Of a stretch of 64,000 nucleotides of DNA, positions 8,802 to 17,323 are shown in pieces (the first letter of the stretch is position 1; each line of letters begins with the position of its first letter). The stretch is from Evansella tamaricis (GTDB lineage: Bacteria; Bacillota; Bacilli; Bacillales; Salisediminibacteriaceae): positions 1-64,000 of the forward strand of contig NZ_JAHQCS010000105.1 in assembly GCF_019042215.1 (NCBI RefSeq). Reading direction: 5' to 3'. The notes under the pieces were generated by a model that searched no databases, was not told where the DNA came from, and was given only the letters and a program-made list of their open reading frames with translations. A program made the translations under genes and the position numbers.

Positions 8802-9986
8802 TTATGAGCTCTTTAATTCACTTAAAAAGATTTCAATAGCCGCTCCAATCGCAGGTGCTTCCCCTTTTAATGCCCCCTTTATGATTTCGGGACGGTTACT
8901 GCTGCCAAATAAATTTTCTGTTACAGAACGAACTACTTCCTGAAAATATTTTTCCCACTGGTGAATAAGTACACCGTGTAAAATAACCACATCAGGATGA
9001 AGTGTGTTAATCATATTTGCCAGACCTATGCCGTAATAATTTGCAGACCTCAGAACAATTTTTTCCACGAGAGGGTCACCCGTTTTCAACTTTTCCAGTA
9101 ACCTATCTACGTTTGCTATATGACGACTTACCTCCCCTGCTTCCTGTTCCCCTTCTCTAATCATTTTAAAAATGGCATTATAGGACGTGTAAGCTGCTAA
9201 ACATCCTTTCCGTCCACAATCACAACTTCTTCCCTTCGCATCAATAATAATATGTCCATAGGAACTGGCATTTCCTTCCCGTTGATTGATAGAGAAACCA
9301 CGATTCACATAACTCCCTCGAATACCATACCCACTAATGCAATAAAATAGACTTTCATCGGTTTTCCTTAATTGATATTCCGCTAAGGCTGCTGTATTGG
9401 CGCCATTGTTTATTGTCACAGGAACACTAAATTCAGCATTTAACATCTTTACAATGGGAACATCTTTCCAGCCTTTTGCAGGAAACGATTCCGGGTTTAC
9501 AATAACCCCTTCTCTCCTGTCAATTGGACCAACTGAACCTATTCCAATACCAATCATCAAGTTGTCAGAAACATTATGTAATTTCATTATTTTATGAATG
9601 TGGAGGATTAATTTTGAAACAGTGATATTGGGACTATCTTCGGGGGTTAAGGGAAATCCCCTTTCTTCCACCATTTGCAGGGAAGCATCTAAGAGAACTA
9701 TCTTCACATGAGTACGGGCAATTTCCACTCCAAAAACATAGCCACTCTTACGATTAATTTCATAGAGTACTGGGGGTCTTCCTCCAATAGACTTTCCATA
9801 ACCACATCTTCTAATCAATTTCCTATTCTCCAAGTCGTCAATCAGTCTAGTCATTGTTGTTTGTGTTGCGTCAAAATGCGCTAATAAATCCACCTTTGAT
9901 ACAGGTTCAGAAGCATGAATATATCGATAAATATCTTTTCGAAAATTGTTCGTTACGGATGAATCTCTGAAAAAATTTTTTAACAT
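8802..9986 (-). CDS. ROK-family transcriptional regulator
   Basis: 394 aa, NagC/XylR type. Residues 1-75 form a MarR-like winged helix (SKVDLLAHFDATQTTMTRLI recognition region). The rest is a ROK sugar-kinase-like fold with an ATPase-type motif (GIGIGSVGPID) and the zinc site CDCGRKGCL near 255-263. GGGGGAAGAG precedes the ATG. It lies 22 nt after the anSME-like gene and is co-transcribed with it. ROK repressors usually respond to a sugar or sugar phosphate; the ligand here is unknown. Confidence 0.9.
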   Translation of the reverse strand: MLKNFFRDSSVTNNFRKDIYRYIHASEPVSKVDLLAHFDATQTTMTRLIDDLENRKLIRRCGYGKSIGGRPPVLYEINRKSGYVFGVEIARTHVKIVLLDASLQMVEERGFPLTPEDSPNITVSKLILHIHKIMKLHNVSDNLMIGIGIGSVGPIDRREGVIVNPESFPAKGWKDVPIVKMLNAEFSVPVTINNGANTAALAEYQLRKTDESLFYCISGYGIRGSYVNRGFSINQREGNASSYGHIIIDAKGRSCDCGRKGCLAAYTSYNAIFKMIREGEQEAGEVSRHIANVDRLLEKLKTGDPLVEKIVLRSANYYGIGLANMINTLHPDVVILHGVLIHQWEKYFQEVVRSVTENLFGSSNRPEIIKGALKGEAPAIGAAIEIFLSELKSS

Positions 9987-10008
9987 ACTCTTCCCCCTTT
10001 GCTCACTG

Positions 10009-11184
10009 TTAATCTACTCCATTCTTAAGCGCTAAAATCTCGCTTAAATTCTTCAAATGTGTTTGAGTATAGCGGTATACTTGTTTATAACTCTCACAAA
10101 AATAATCTGGCTCTGAATCTTGTGAAGATCTTCTCCAATCACGGTTCCTTGGGCATCCCCCAAAACATAAGTGGAGAAACTCACATGTCTGACATGAAGA
10201 TGGTAAATTAGATTTCAGCTTTTGAAACGGGTGCTCCTTCTTTTTATGAAGAATAGAAGTTAAAGAATCCTCCCTTACATTCCCAAGAAAAAAATCAGAA
10301 TGGATATAAAAATCACATGGATAAGCCTCTCCATTACTCTCTAATAGGAGTGTCTCAGGACATGTCTTCCGGTGGGTGCATATCTCCCCTTCTCCAACAA
10401 CATAAGATGCAAGCATACTATCAAAAAAGCGTTCTGAAAACTGTGGCTTTCCATTGTTATACCAATGATCAAATACCTCGCATAAAAAATCCCCGTATTC
10501 TTTCGGGGTAATCTCGTACTTACCTGGTTCCTCTATAGTCTGTGCCTTAAATTTCATACAAGGGATAAACTGTAAGTAGTGATATTGGTGTTCTTTAAAA
10601 AACTTTAATACTTCTGCTACTTTATTAACATTTCCTTGATGAATAACTGTTAGAATATTAAATGGCACTCCCGCATTCTTCAGATGTTGAATACCGTTCA
10701 TAATCAAATGAAAACTCCCTGAACCAGATCCTGTTTTCCTACGCTGATCATTGATCTCCTTCGGGCCATCCAGACTAACTCCCACAAGAAAGTGATACTT
10801 TTTGAAAAAACTGGCCCAGTTTTGGTCAATTAACGTACCATTCGTTTGAACCGAATTACTGATGATGGTATGAGGAGGTGCATATTTTCCCTGCAACTGT
10901 ACTACCCTTTCAAAAAAATCAATACCCGCAAGTAATGGTTCTCCACCTTGCCATACAAAACTTGCTACTCCATCAGTCAATTCCATATATTCCTTTATAA
11001 ATTTTTCTAAAAGAGCATCATCTATCACATCAATGTCACTTACATTTCCCTTACAATTACGATAGTAACAGTAATCACATATAAGATTACAAGATTCGGA
11101 GACCGTTTTCCACATTATCCCCAAAACCTCTTTTTTTCGTTCATGACACATATTCACCTTAAACACCCTTTCCCAATTCATCAA
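10009..11184 (-). CDS. anSME-like radical SAM/SPASM enzyme
   Basis: 391 aa. The radical SAM cluster motif CNLICDYC (C32, C36, C39) is followed by FVWQGGEPLLAG, QTNGTLID and VGVSLDGP, all typical of anaerobic sulfatase-maturating enzymes, which convert an active-site Cys or Ser to formylglycine. A C-terminal SPASM domain contains CTHRKTCPE, CDFYIHSDFFLGNV and CQTCEFLHLCFGGCPRNRD. Alternative starts are ATG at 11151 (AAGGTG upstream) and at 11115 (GGGG upstream); the longest frame is listed. Upstream in an operon with the ROK regulator. No sulfatase is encoded in the window, so the substrate could be a distant sulfatase or another protein. Confidence 0.85.
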   Translation of the reverse strand: MMNWERVFKVNMCHERKKEVLGIMWKTVSESCNLICDYCYYRNCKGNVSDIDVIDDALLEKFIKEYMELTDGVASFVWQGGEPLLAGIDFFERVVQLQGKYAPPHTIISNSVQTNGTLIDQNWASFFKKYHFLVGVSLDGPKEINDQRRKTGSGSGSFHLIMNGIQHLKNAGVPFNILTVIHQGNVNKVAEVLKFFKEHQYHYLQFIPCMKFKAQTIEEPGKYEITPKEYGDFLCEVFDHWYNNGKPQFSERFFDSMLASYVVGEGEICTHRKTCPETLLLESNGEAYPCDFYIHSDFFLGNVREDSLTSILHKKKEHPFQKLKSNLPSSCQTCEFLHLCFGGCPRNRDWRRSSQDSEPDYFCESYKQVYRYTQTHLKNLSEILALKNGVD

Positions 11185-11265
11185 ACGTTAGTTAAATAAT
11201 AATTGGAAAGGCGCTTGAGAAACTGTGACAAATCTCACACCTAAAATCTCCTCCAAAGTAGTCGA

Positions 11266-11496
11266 TCAATCTTCATCCTTCACATCCACATCTTCCGGGA
11301 GCGGTTCATTTAAAATCTCTTCCACAAGCTCTTTATATTTCTCCACCTGATCCATGTGCGTATTAAACTGCTCTTTATTAATGAGGTTTTGATCCCCGTC
11401 ATGAACTGCCCGGATCTTGCCAGATTGGATCATTTTTTCCACATATGACACTGACACTTCCAAATACTCAGCTGTTTCTGCAATTGTATAATACAT
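11266..11496 (-). CDS. Small excisionase-type HTH protein
   Basis: 76 aa. MYYTIAETAEYLEVSVSYVE followed by KMIQSGKIRAVHDG is a MerR/excisionase-type winged helix (HTH_17). The C-terminal ~35 residues are strongly acidic (PLPEDVDVKDED). GGGGAGATAAAAGG precedes the ATG. No integrase or attachment site is nearby, so a role in a mobile element is unlikely; it may be a small regulator. Partners unknown. Confidence 0.8.
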   Translation of the reverse strand: MYYTIAETAEYLEVSVSYVEKMIQSGKIRAVHDGDQNLINKEQFNTHMDQVEKYKELVEEILNEPLPEDVDVKDED

Positions 11497-11547
11497 CCTT
11501 TTATCTCCCCTTCCAAAAACAATATTCCCCGTATAAAACCCAGTTTT

Positions 11548-12495
11548 TTAAAACCCTTTTATTAAATCCACCTGATTCTGTAATGCCTTCCCTGTCTCAA
11601 TATTATGTAAAGTTTTTAAAAAGCAATCTATTCCCTCCTCAGGAGTGGTAATGGCGGAAATATGTGGTGTAATTATTACGTTAGGATGGTTCCAAAGGGG
11701 ATTATCTTTTGGAAGGGGTTCTTCCGGGAAGACATCCAGAACTGCAAGCCGTATTCCCTTTCCTAATGCTTCCAACAGTGCCCCGTGATCTACTGATTCG
11801 CCACGGCCCACATTAATAAAAACTGCGTCTTCTAGCTTGGAAAACCTAGCCTTATTAAACATTCCCACCGTTTGTTTCGTATTCGGCATTGTATTTATAA
11901 CATAGTCTGGAAACTTAACTTTATCCAGTTCTTTCCCCTCATCTAATGAAGGGTGTACATACTCAAAAAAATCTTTTTGTTTCCCGCTCAACGAAATACC
12001 GTACACTCTTACTCCAAAGAAAGATAGAGTTCTTGCCACTTCTTGTCCAATCACACCTGTCCCGTACACGAGTACTGTTTTTTCCTTTAATGGTACTGGA
12101 GCAAAGGATGTCCATTCCTTTTTGTTTTGGGCAGTGTTATAACTGTTATGCTGCTGCAGATCACGCAATATATAGCTTAAGCAATATTCACTGATTTTTT
12201 GCCCAAAGGAACAAATCGTCCTCGTGAGCAATACATCTTCCTTCCAGTTATCCCCCTTCAAAATCTTATCCACTCCTGCACCTAACGAGTGAACCCAACG
12301 GATATTACAAAACTGGAAATTATTTGGTCTCTTAAAGGAAACGAAAGCGTCTGCCCATCCATAATCTTCCTCCTGGACATTTCCTTCTGGCAGAAAACGG
12401 AATCTCTTATTTATTAGATTGTCTTTACGCTTTTCAAGTAACCAATTTAATTCTTTGTACATGGGACTGACCATTAAAATATTATTAATCCTCAT
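11548..12495 (-). CDS. D-isomer-specific 2-hydroxyacid dehydrogenase
   Basis: 315 aa, NAD(P)-dependent reduction of a 2-keto acid to a D-2-hydroxy acid. The Rossmann fingerprint VLVYGTGVIGQEVARTLSFF is mid-protein. Catalytic residues sit in INVGRGESVD (Arg), LDVFPEEPLP (Glu) and ITPHISA (His). The N-terminal half is divergent. AAAGGAG 6 nt upstream selects the ATG at 12495; the ribosome binding site lies inside the longer frame starting at 12513. Substrate cannot be named: glyoxylate/hydroxypyruvate-type or a branched 2-keto acid are options. Confidence 0.88.
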   Translation of the reverse strand: MRINNILMVSPMYKELNWLLEKRKDNLINKRFRFLPEGNVQEEDYGWADAFVSFKRPNNFQFCNIRWVHSLGAGVDKILKGDNWKEDVLLTRTICSFGQKISEYCLSYILRDLQQHNSYNTAQNKKEWTSFAPVPLKEKTVLVYGTGVIGQEVARTLSFFGVRVYGISLSGKQKDFFEYVHPSLDEGKELDKVKFPDYVINTMPNTKQTVGMFNKARFSKLEDAVFINVGRGESVDHGALLEALGKGIRLAVLDVFPEEPLPKDNPLWNHPNVIITPHISAITTPEEGIDCFLKTLHNIETGKALQNQVDLIKGF

Positions 12496-12742
12496 AACTG
12501 ACTCCTTTTCCACGTCTCATAGAGTATTTGTTTTGATTTACAAAGAAAAGGATACCACCATTTCTCCGTCTGTTTCCACTTTTACAAGACCGAGCTATTA
12601 ATGGTATCTTTTAAAACCCTGCTATAAGAATTAAATATCCAATCCTTATTGTTATGATATATTGAATTTATCACTGGCTACCATACACCTCTTGCATAAA
12701 TCCCATCTATAATCTAAAAATATATAATTTTTTTTCAAAAGA
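12496..12742. other. Divergent intergenic region
   Basis: Between the minus-strand dehydrogenase and the ECF promoter. It contains a loose inverted repeat (ATACCACCATT near 12550, AATGGTATC near 12599) and AT-rich sequence. No gene seen. Confidence 0.35.
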
Positions 12743-12769
12743 TGAAACCTCCCTCATCACTCCTGTATC
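12743..12769 (+). promoter_or_regulatory. Candidate ECF-type autoregulatory promoter
   Basis: TGAAAC at 12743-12748, 15 nt, then TGTATC at 12764, 35 nt before the sigma factor start. This resembles ECF promoters such as the sigma-W type (TGAAAC, ~16 nt, CGTA). ECF sigma genes commonly drive themselves. Pattern match only. Confidence 0.4.
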
Positions 12770-12803
12770 TAAAGAACAGGTCGACCGGAAAGGAGCAATT
12801 CCA

Positions 12804-13340
12804 TTGGATATGATAAAAGAGGTGAAAAAGGCAAAGAAAGGCAGCACACCTGCATTTGAACGACTTATTAATGCCCATCAAGTCATCATGTACCGGGTGG
12901 CCCGTACCATCCTTTCTAGGGAAGAAGATTGTGCAGATGCCATTCAGGAATCCATCATTAAGTCATTTGAGAAACTTCGTACATTACGGGAGCCTGCGTA
13001 TTTCAAAACATGGCTAATACGAATAGTGATGAATGAATGTTACCAAATACTTCGTCACAAGAAAAAATTGGTGTCAATTGCAGAATGGATCGAACCAGGC
13101 ACCGTTGAGACAGGTTTTGACAAAATCGAACTGGACGAATTACTTCATATCCTTCCAGATGAACAACAACATTTACTCAAGATGTTTTATATTGAAGACA
13201 TTTCCATACACGATCTTGCGATTATTTACGATTCCCCCGAGAACACGATTAAGACAAGACTACGGAGAGCAAGGGAAAAATTAAAAGAAGTCATGACACA
13301 GGAGGGAATATCACAATGGAAAAATGGGAACGGGAACTAA
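12804..13340 (+). CDS. ECF-family RNA polymerase sigma factor
   Basis: 178 aa. Region 2 (residues ~15-80: AFERLINAHQVIMYRVARTI, DCADAIQESIIKSFEKLRTL) and region 4 with HTH (~115-165: LLKMFYIEDISIHDLAIIYD, ENTIKTRLRRAREKLKE) are complete. AAAGGAG about 8 nt upstream favours the TTG at 12804. Its 3' end overlaps the anti-sigma gene by 25 bp in another frame, so the two are co-expressed. Sigma-V-like size; the inducing stress is unknown. Confidence 0.93.
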   Translation: MDMIKEVKKAKKGSTPAFERLINAHQVIMYRVARTILSREEDCADAIQESIIKSFEKLRTLREPAYFKTWLIRIVMNECYQILRHKKKLVSIAEWIEPGTVETGFDKIELDELLHILPDEQQHLLKMFYIEDISIHDLAIIYDSPENTIKTRLRRAREKLKEVMTQEGISQWKNGNGN

Positions 13341-14632
13341 AAGAGCAAGTGAATAAAACGCCTTCTTCAATTGTAAAGGGACGAATGGAACAGACGTTGA
13401 AAACTCTTCCCTCAAAGAGAAAGGTATCTAAGTTATACTCCATAGTTGCTGCAGTCATTTTCTTTATTACCATTCTTGTGAGCGGTTCATACTTATCACC
13501 TGCATTGGCAGAGTCATTAAAATCACTTCCCATTGTGGGGACTGTATTTGAAACCGTTGGAAATATCGGTATTCAAAAGGGAAATCAAGAAGGTTTAACC
13601 ATGGGAATTGGTCAACAGGTTGAAATCGACGGCTATCTTGTCACTTTTACCGAAAGCCTCTACGATGGTTCTGAAATTCATATAGGTTACGTGATTGAGT
13701 CACAAACAGGCGAACCTGTACCATATGATATTCACCTTTTTGATAATGTGGATTTTACGATTAATGGAAGAACAAAAGGAAACTACGGCTGGGGAGGCCA
13801 GGGTAAGGAAATAGAAAACGGGGCCTTCGCCGGAACGATCAGTCTACGATTTGGCGACAGTGTTCCTGATGAATTTGTTCTTGGAATTGCACCATATGAC
13901 GGGAGTAGTGACTGGAAAGTGGATATTCCCATTCAACTCCAAGGGGAAAATAAGAGTTTTCTTGTCCGTGAGACTAAAGTTGGGGACGATTATACCATTC
14001 ATTATGACAGCGTCACATTCTTCCCTACCACCACAGAAATTTCCTTTCGTTTAGTGAGAGATAGCTCCCTTTTTCACGAGGAGGAGCAAGACAGATTCTT
14101 AGATTACCAAGTCGTGGATGACCAGGGAAGAGTACTTCAACCATTCAGTGGCAATGGTTATGGAAAAGAGACAGACGGTATGATCGTTGAAACCATTCTC
14201 AACAATTACGAACCACTTACTGGAATTCCTAAATCATTAACGATCAAGCCTTATTATGTGGAATGGAAAGATCAAGGTTTAGATACTATTAAACAAAAGT
14301 GGGATGGGTCAGAAATTGTACTTCATCAAGGGGATATAGGTCACTTGAACATTTTAGAAGTGGAGGAAGTAGATCAACTGCTAACTGTCACATTACACGC
14401 TGAAGGAAAAAATGCTTATGACCAATCCGTGACTTTTTGGCTGGAAGATAAAAAAGGAACGCAATATTTCTCTGAATACATGCCGCCTAAACGGGTGGAT
14501 GACAAGATGAATCACTATAAGATTTCTTTTTCAGAATTTCCAGATATGGATGACTTATATGTTGTGACAAGGGAATTGGAAACACCTAATTTTATTAAAG
14601 AATTAGAAACAACCATTCACTTTGATAAGTAG
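13316..14632 (+). CDS. DUF4179 anti-sigma factor-like membrane protein
   Basis: 438 aa, single-pass. A ~40-residue cytoplasmic N-terminus (MEKWERELKEQVNKTPSS) is followed by a membrane helix near 42-60 (SIVAAVIFFITILVSGSYL). Outside lies a DUF4179-type domain starting SPALAESLKSLPIVGTVFE, then a DUF5643-like beta-rich domain from ~220 (YTIHYDSVTFFPTTTEISF). This architecture usually pairs with ECF sigma factors in Bacillaceae: the N-terminus is thought to hold the sigma factor and the outer part to sense the signal. Overlap with the sigma gene supports that. Confidence 0.85.
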   Translation: MEKWERELKEQVNKTPSSIVKGRMEQTLKTLPSKRKVSKLYSIVAAVIFFITILVSGSYLSPALAESLKSLPIVGTVFETVGNIGIQKGNQEGLTMGIGQQVEIDGYLVTFTESLYDGSEIHIGYVIESQTGEPVPYDIHLFDNVDFTINGRTKGNYGWGGQGKEIENGAFAGTISLRFGDSVPDEFVLGIAPYDGSSDWKVDIPIQLQGENKSFLVRETKVGDDYTIHYDSVTFFPTTTEISFRLVRDSSLFHEEEQDRFLDYQVVDDQGRVLQPFSGNGYGKETDGMIVETILNNYEPLTGIPKSLTIKPYYVEWKDQGLDTIKQKWDGSEIVLHQGDIGHLNILEVEEVDQLLTVTLHAEGKNAYDQSVTFWLEDKKGTQYFSEYMPPKRVDDKMNHYKISFSEFPDMDDLYVVTRELETPNFIKELETTIHFDK

Positions 14633-14650
14633 ATTTTGCATGTGGAATGT

Positions 14651-14698
14651 AGTGGAGCTTTCTTGGTAGGAAATTACCTTGAGGTGCTCCACTTTTTC
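14651..14698 (+). terminator. Terminator of sigma/anti-sigma operon
   Basis: AGTGGAGC pairs with GCTCCACT, with an inner GGTAGGAAATTACC stem, followed by TTTTTC. It starts 18 nt after the anti-sigma stop. Confidence 0.8.
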
Positions 14699-14758
14699 TA
14701 TCCATTTAAGATTTATTTTTCTTTAATGGATGCGATGTGAGTACTAAGTTATTTCTCA

Positions 14759-15397
14759 TTAAGAATGTAATTGCCCTAGGTACATTTTCAACTTTTGTTT
14801 TTCCTGTTGAATACTATCCTCATCATTCACGGCGTATAATAATTCTAGTCCTGCATCCACTGGTGATCTGGAATGTTCCATTACTAAATCAAAGCTCTTT
14901 TCGATCTCAATGTCAGCTAAAGAAACTAACGATTCTTTCACCTGGCCCATTGTGCTCATTATCTTGTCTGGATTTCCTTTATAACTTTTTAACAGACGTT
15001 TCTCTATTGTCTCCATTGGTTCCCAAACTAGAAGAGTAATTATCTTCTCCCCAAGAGACTTTTCCCTTAACTCTTCCAGCTCTTTGATGGTTCTGGAAAA
15101 AATCACAGGTATGGTCCCTTCCAATTTTTTTTGTTCAACCACATGTTTAGTTATTCCATAAGAGTATTCTTCTTCCCGGAAAAAATGAAGAAATGCTTCA
15201 TCCGTCACCATCGTTTCAAATTCTTCCTTTGATATATCGAAAAAGTCCGTTGGTCTCTGGTCTTTCAAACTTCCAACATCACTTCCACGATGTAAAGTTA
15301 CTTTGGAAAATCGTGTATCTAACATTGCAAGTGCATTAATGAGCACCTCTGAACGAGAACCCATTGTTCCATATACTACTAAAATCTGCCCTTCCAT
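14759..15397 (-). CDS. Guanylate-kinase-like protein with degenerate P-loop
   Basis: 212 aa, cytoplasmic. The order of elements follows guanylate kinase: a beta strand and loop (QILVVYGTMGSRSEVLINAL), an ISKEEFETMVTDEAFLHFF segment like the GMP-binding region, YSYGITKHVVE like the YYGT segment, and VIFSRTIKELEELRE. The P-loop GxxGxGK[ST] is replaced by GTMGSRSE: the key Lys is missing. ATP binding is therefore doubtful. GGGGG seven nt upstream selects the ATG at 15397. It is a lone gene. Family assignment is inferred from motif order, not a search. Confidence 0.6.
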   Translation of the reverse strand: MEGQILVVYGTMGSRSEVLINALAMLDTRFSKVTLHRGSDVGSLKDQRPTDFFDISKEEFETMVTDEAFLHFFREEEYSYGITKHVVEQKKLEGTIPVIFSRTIKELEELREKSLGEKIITLLVWEPMETIEKRLLKSYKGNPDKIMSTMGQVKESLVSLADIEIEKSFDLVMEHSRSPVDAGLELLYAVNDEDSIQQEKQKLKMYLGQLHS

Positions 15398-15490
15398 TTT
15401 AATCCCCCAATATTTTTTCAGTTTCCAGTTTTGCTTATATTTTACCTCATTATTTCTAAGTTGCATAAATTAGCCAAAACTCCACATGAT

Positions 15491-15760
15491 AAGAAAAGCG
15501 CAAGCGCCTATGAACACGAGCGTAGGGCAATGGAGGAATGACAACTAGAAGTCCGCTCTTTGACTTCGGTTGTCACTTCCGAATTGCCCCGTAGCGAGTA
15601 GGCGCTGGAGCTAGACAAAGAAAAGCGCAAGCGCCTTGGTCACGGGCGAAAGTCACTGGAAGGACTTTGACAGAAGCCGCTTTTTGGCTTCCGAAAAGGC
15701 CTGAAGTGATCCGAGCCCGTAGGCGCTGGAGCTAGACAAAGAAAAGCGCAAGCGCCTAAG
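15491..15760. repeat. Tandem block of the AAGCGCAAGCGCCT...AGGCGCTGGAGC repeat
   Basis: Two full units (15491-15617 and 15618-15737) and a truncated third (15738-15760). Each unit opens with AGAAAAGCGCAAGCGCCT and closes with AGGCGCTGGAGCTAGACA, so AGCGCCT and AGGCGCT are terminal inverted repeats. Interiors differ: unit 1 carries a GAAGTC/GACTTC hairpin, unit 2 a GCCGCTTTTTGGC-like stem. The block abuts the germination operon. Similar elements are common in Bacillaceae intergenic DNA; they are non-coding. Confidence 0.85.
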
Positions 15761-15768
15761 ATTACAAT

Positions 15769-17316
15769 TTGGAAATACATACAACATTAGGAAAGCTGGA
15801 GGTGACAGAACTGCTTTGGAAATGGTTCCGCAATCGAATTTTAAATACGACAACGACACCGCAGCAAAACCCTACGAAGGAAGTTCCAAATAAAGAAAAT
15901 GTCACCTTGGAAAGCATAAAAACAAAGCTTAAAGATATTGATGATGCTCAGCAAAAAGAACTTACCATCAATGGTGAAAAAGTAGTACTTATTTATATAT
16001 CAGCACTGGTCCAAACTGGCACCCTTCAAGACCTTATCTTTACTCCCCTCAATCAAATGGAAGGGAAACTGCCACCAGAACATGTTTTAAAAAATAGTAG
16101 TATTGCAGATTTACAAGATCTTCAAGTTTTAATAAACGATATTATGAGCGGTTACACAGTCCTTTACTTTCTGGAAAGGGAATTTGTTTTAAAAGTAAAC
16201 ACCTATAGTGTGAATGAAAGATCCATTACCGCACCGGAAAGTGAAACAACCGTGCTCGGACCACAGGATTCCTTAACAGAGGCCATTAATACGAGTCTTT
16301 CCTTAATCAAGCGGAGAATCCGATCTGCCAATCTCAAAACGAAGATATTTCAAATGGGAACAGAAACAAATGATACCGTTGCTGTCCTGTACATGGACCA
16401 CATTGCAAACGAAGAAAATGTCCAAAGAGTGTTACATCGGGTGAAGAATATTGAATATCAGGGTTTTGTGGGAATGCCTATCTTTAAACAGATGCTCGAG
16501 GATAAGCCCTTTTCTCCTTTTCCGCAGCATGGGATTAGTGTCCGAACTGATTATACGACAGAAGCCCTTTTAGATGGGCGGGTCATCGTGATGGTGGATG
16601 GAAGTCCGGAAGCCGCCATTTTACCTGCAACGTTCTTCGAGATGTTTACGACAACAGAAGATTTTTATAACCGCTGGACGACCGCCTCCCTGCTACGCGT
16701 AATACGGTTAGGGGGCTTTCTCGTATCTATTTTACTCACATCCACTTATGTGTCTGTCTTAACCTATCACCCTGAGATGCTGCCACCAACACTCCTCCTC
16801 ATGTTATCGGAATCCAGGACTCAAGTACCCTTTCCTCCTGTTCTGGAAGTATTGATCATTGAGATGGTTATTGAAATTTTACGGGAGGCGGGTGCACGGA
16901 TGCCTACGAAAATCGGGCAAACAATCGGTATCGTTGGGGGTATCGTTATTGGGACTGCCGCAGTAGAAGCGGGGCTCTCCAGTAATGTATTAATTGTCCT
17001 TGTTGCCGTTTCTGCCCTTTTATCGTTTCTCCCCCCAAACTATTTAATGAGCAATGCGATCCGGTTAGTGAGATACGGTTTTATCATTGCAGGGGGATTG
17101 CTTGGGATGTACGGACAAATTATTTTTTTCGCCTGGTTAATGAATCATTTATCCAATTTAACGTCTCTCGGCTCTCCTTATATGACACCGTTTATCCCAA
17201 GACAATGGACCGATTTATTCAACAGTGTCTTCAGGGCACCAATTAATTTTATAGTGACTCGCTCCGGCATGTCCCGTGCTAAAAAGCAATTAACAAGACC
17301 TTTAGATGAGGAGTAG
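15769..17316 (+). CDS. Spore germination protein, GerA/GerKA family (A subunit)
   Basis: About 500-515 aa, A subunit of an inner-membrane germinant receptor. Residues ~30-290 are the cytoplasmic N-terminal domain (SGYTVLYFLEREFVLKV, GPQDSLTEAINTSLSLIKRR); the C-terminal ~200 residues hold membrane segments with RVIRLGGFLVSILLTSTYV and EILREAGARMPTKIGQTIG. The TTG at 15769 has no ribosome binding site; GGAGGTG at 15798 is ideally placed for a CTG at 15811, a possible non-canonical start. First gene of a gerA-type A-B-C operon, adjacent to the repeat block. Germinant not predictable. Confidence 0.93.
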   Translation: MEIHTTLGKLEVTELLWKWFRNRILNTTTTPQQNPTKEVPNKENVTLESIKTKLKDIDDAQQKELTINGEKVVLIYISALVQTGTLQDLIFTPLNQMEGKLPPEHVLKNSSIADLQDLQVLINDIMSGYTVLYFLEREFVLKVNTYSVNERSITAPESETTVLGPQDSLTEAINTSLSLIKRRIRSANLKTKIFQMGTETNDTVAVLYMDHIANEENVQRVLHRVKNIEYQGFVGMPIFKQMLEDKPFSPFPQHGISVRTDYTTEALLDGRVIVMVDGSPEAAILPATFFEMFTTTEDFYNRWTTASLLRVIRLGGFLVSILLTSTYVSVLTYHPEMLPPTLLLMLSESRTQVPFPPVLEVLIIEMVIEILREAGARMPTKIGQTIGIVGGIVIGTAAVEAGLSSNVLIVLVAVSALLSFLPPNYLMSNAIRLVRYGFIIAGGLLGMYGQIIFFAWLMNHLSNLTSLGSPYMTPFIPRQWTDLFNSVFRAPINFIVTRSGMSRAKKQLTRPLDEE

Positions 17317-17323
17317 TCTTACC

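Noticed and set aside
11266-11496. Excisionase of an integrated element
   Set aside because: No integrase, phage gene or direct repeat pair nearby; a small cellular HTH protein is more likely.
13316-13340. Overlap of sigma and anti-sigma genes as a frameshift
   Set aside because: Both products are complete and the overlap is typical of coupled sigma/anti-sigma pairs.
15491-15760. Tandem repeats as a CRISPR array
   Set aside because: Units are ~120 bp, lack spacers of constant size and no cas genes are present.
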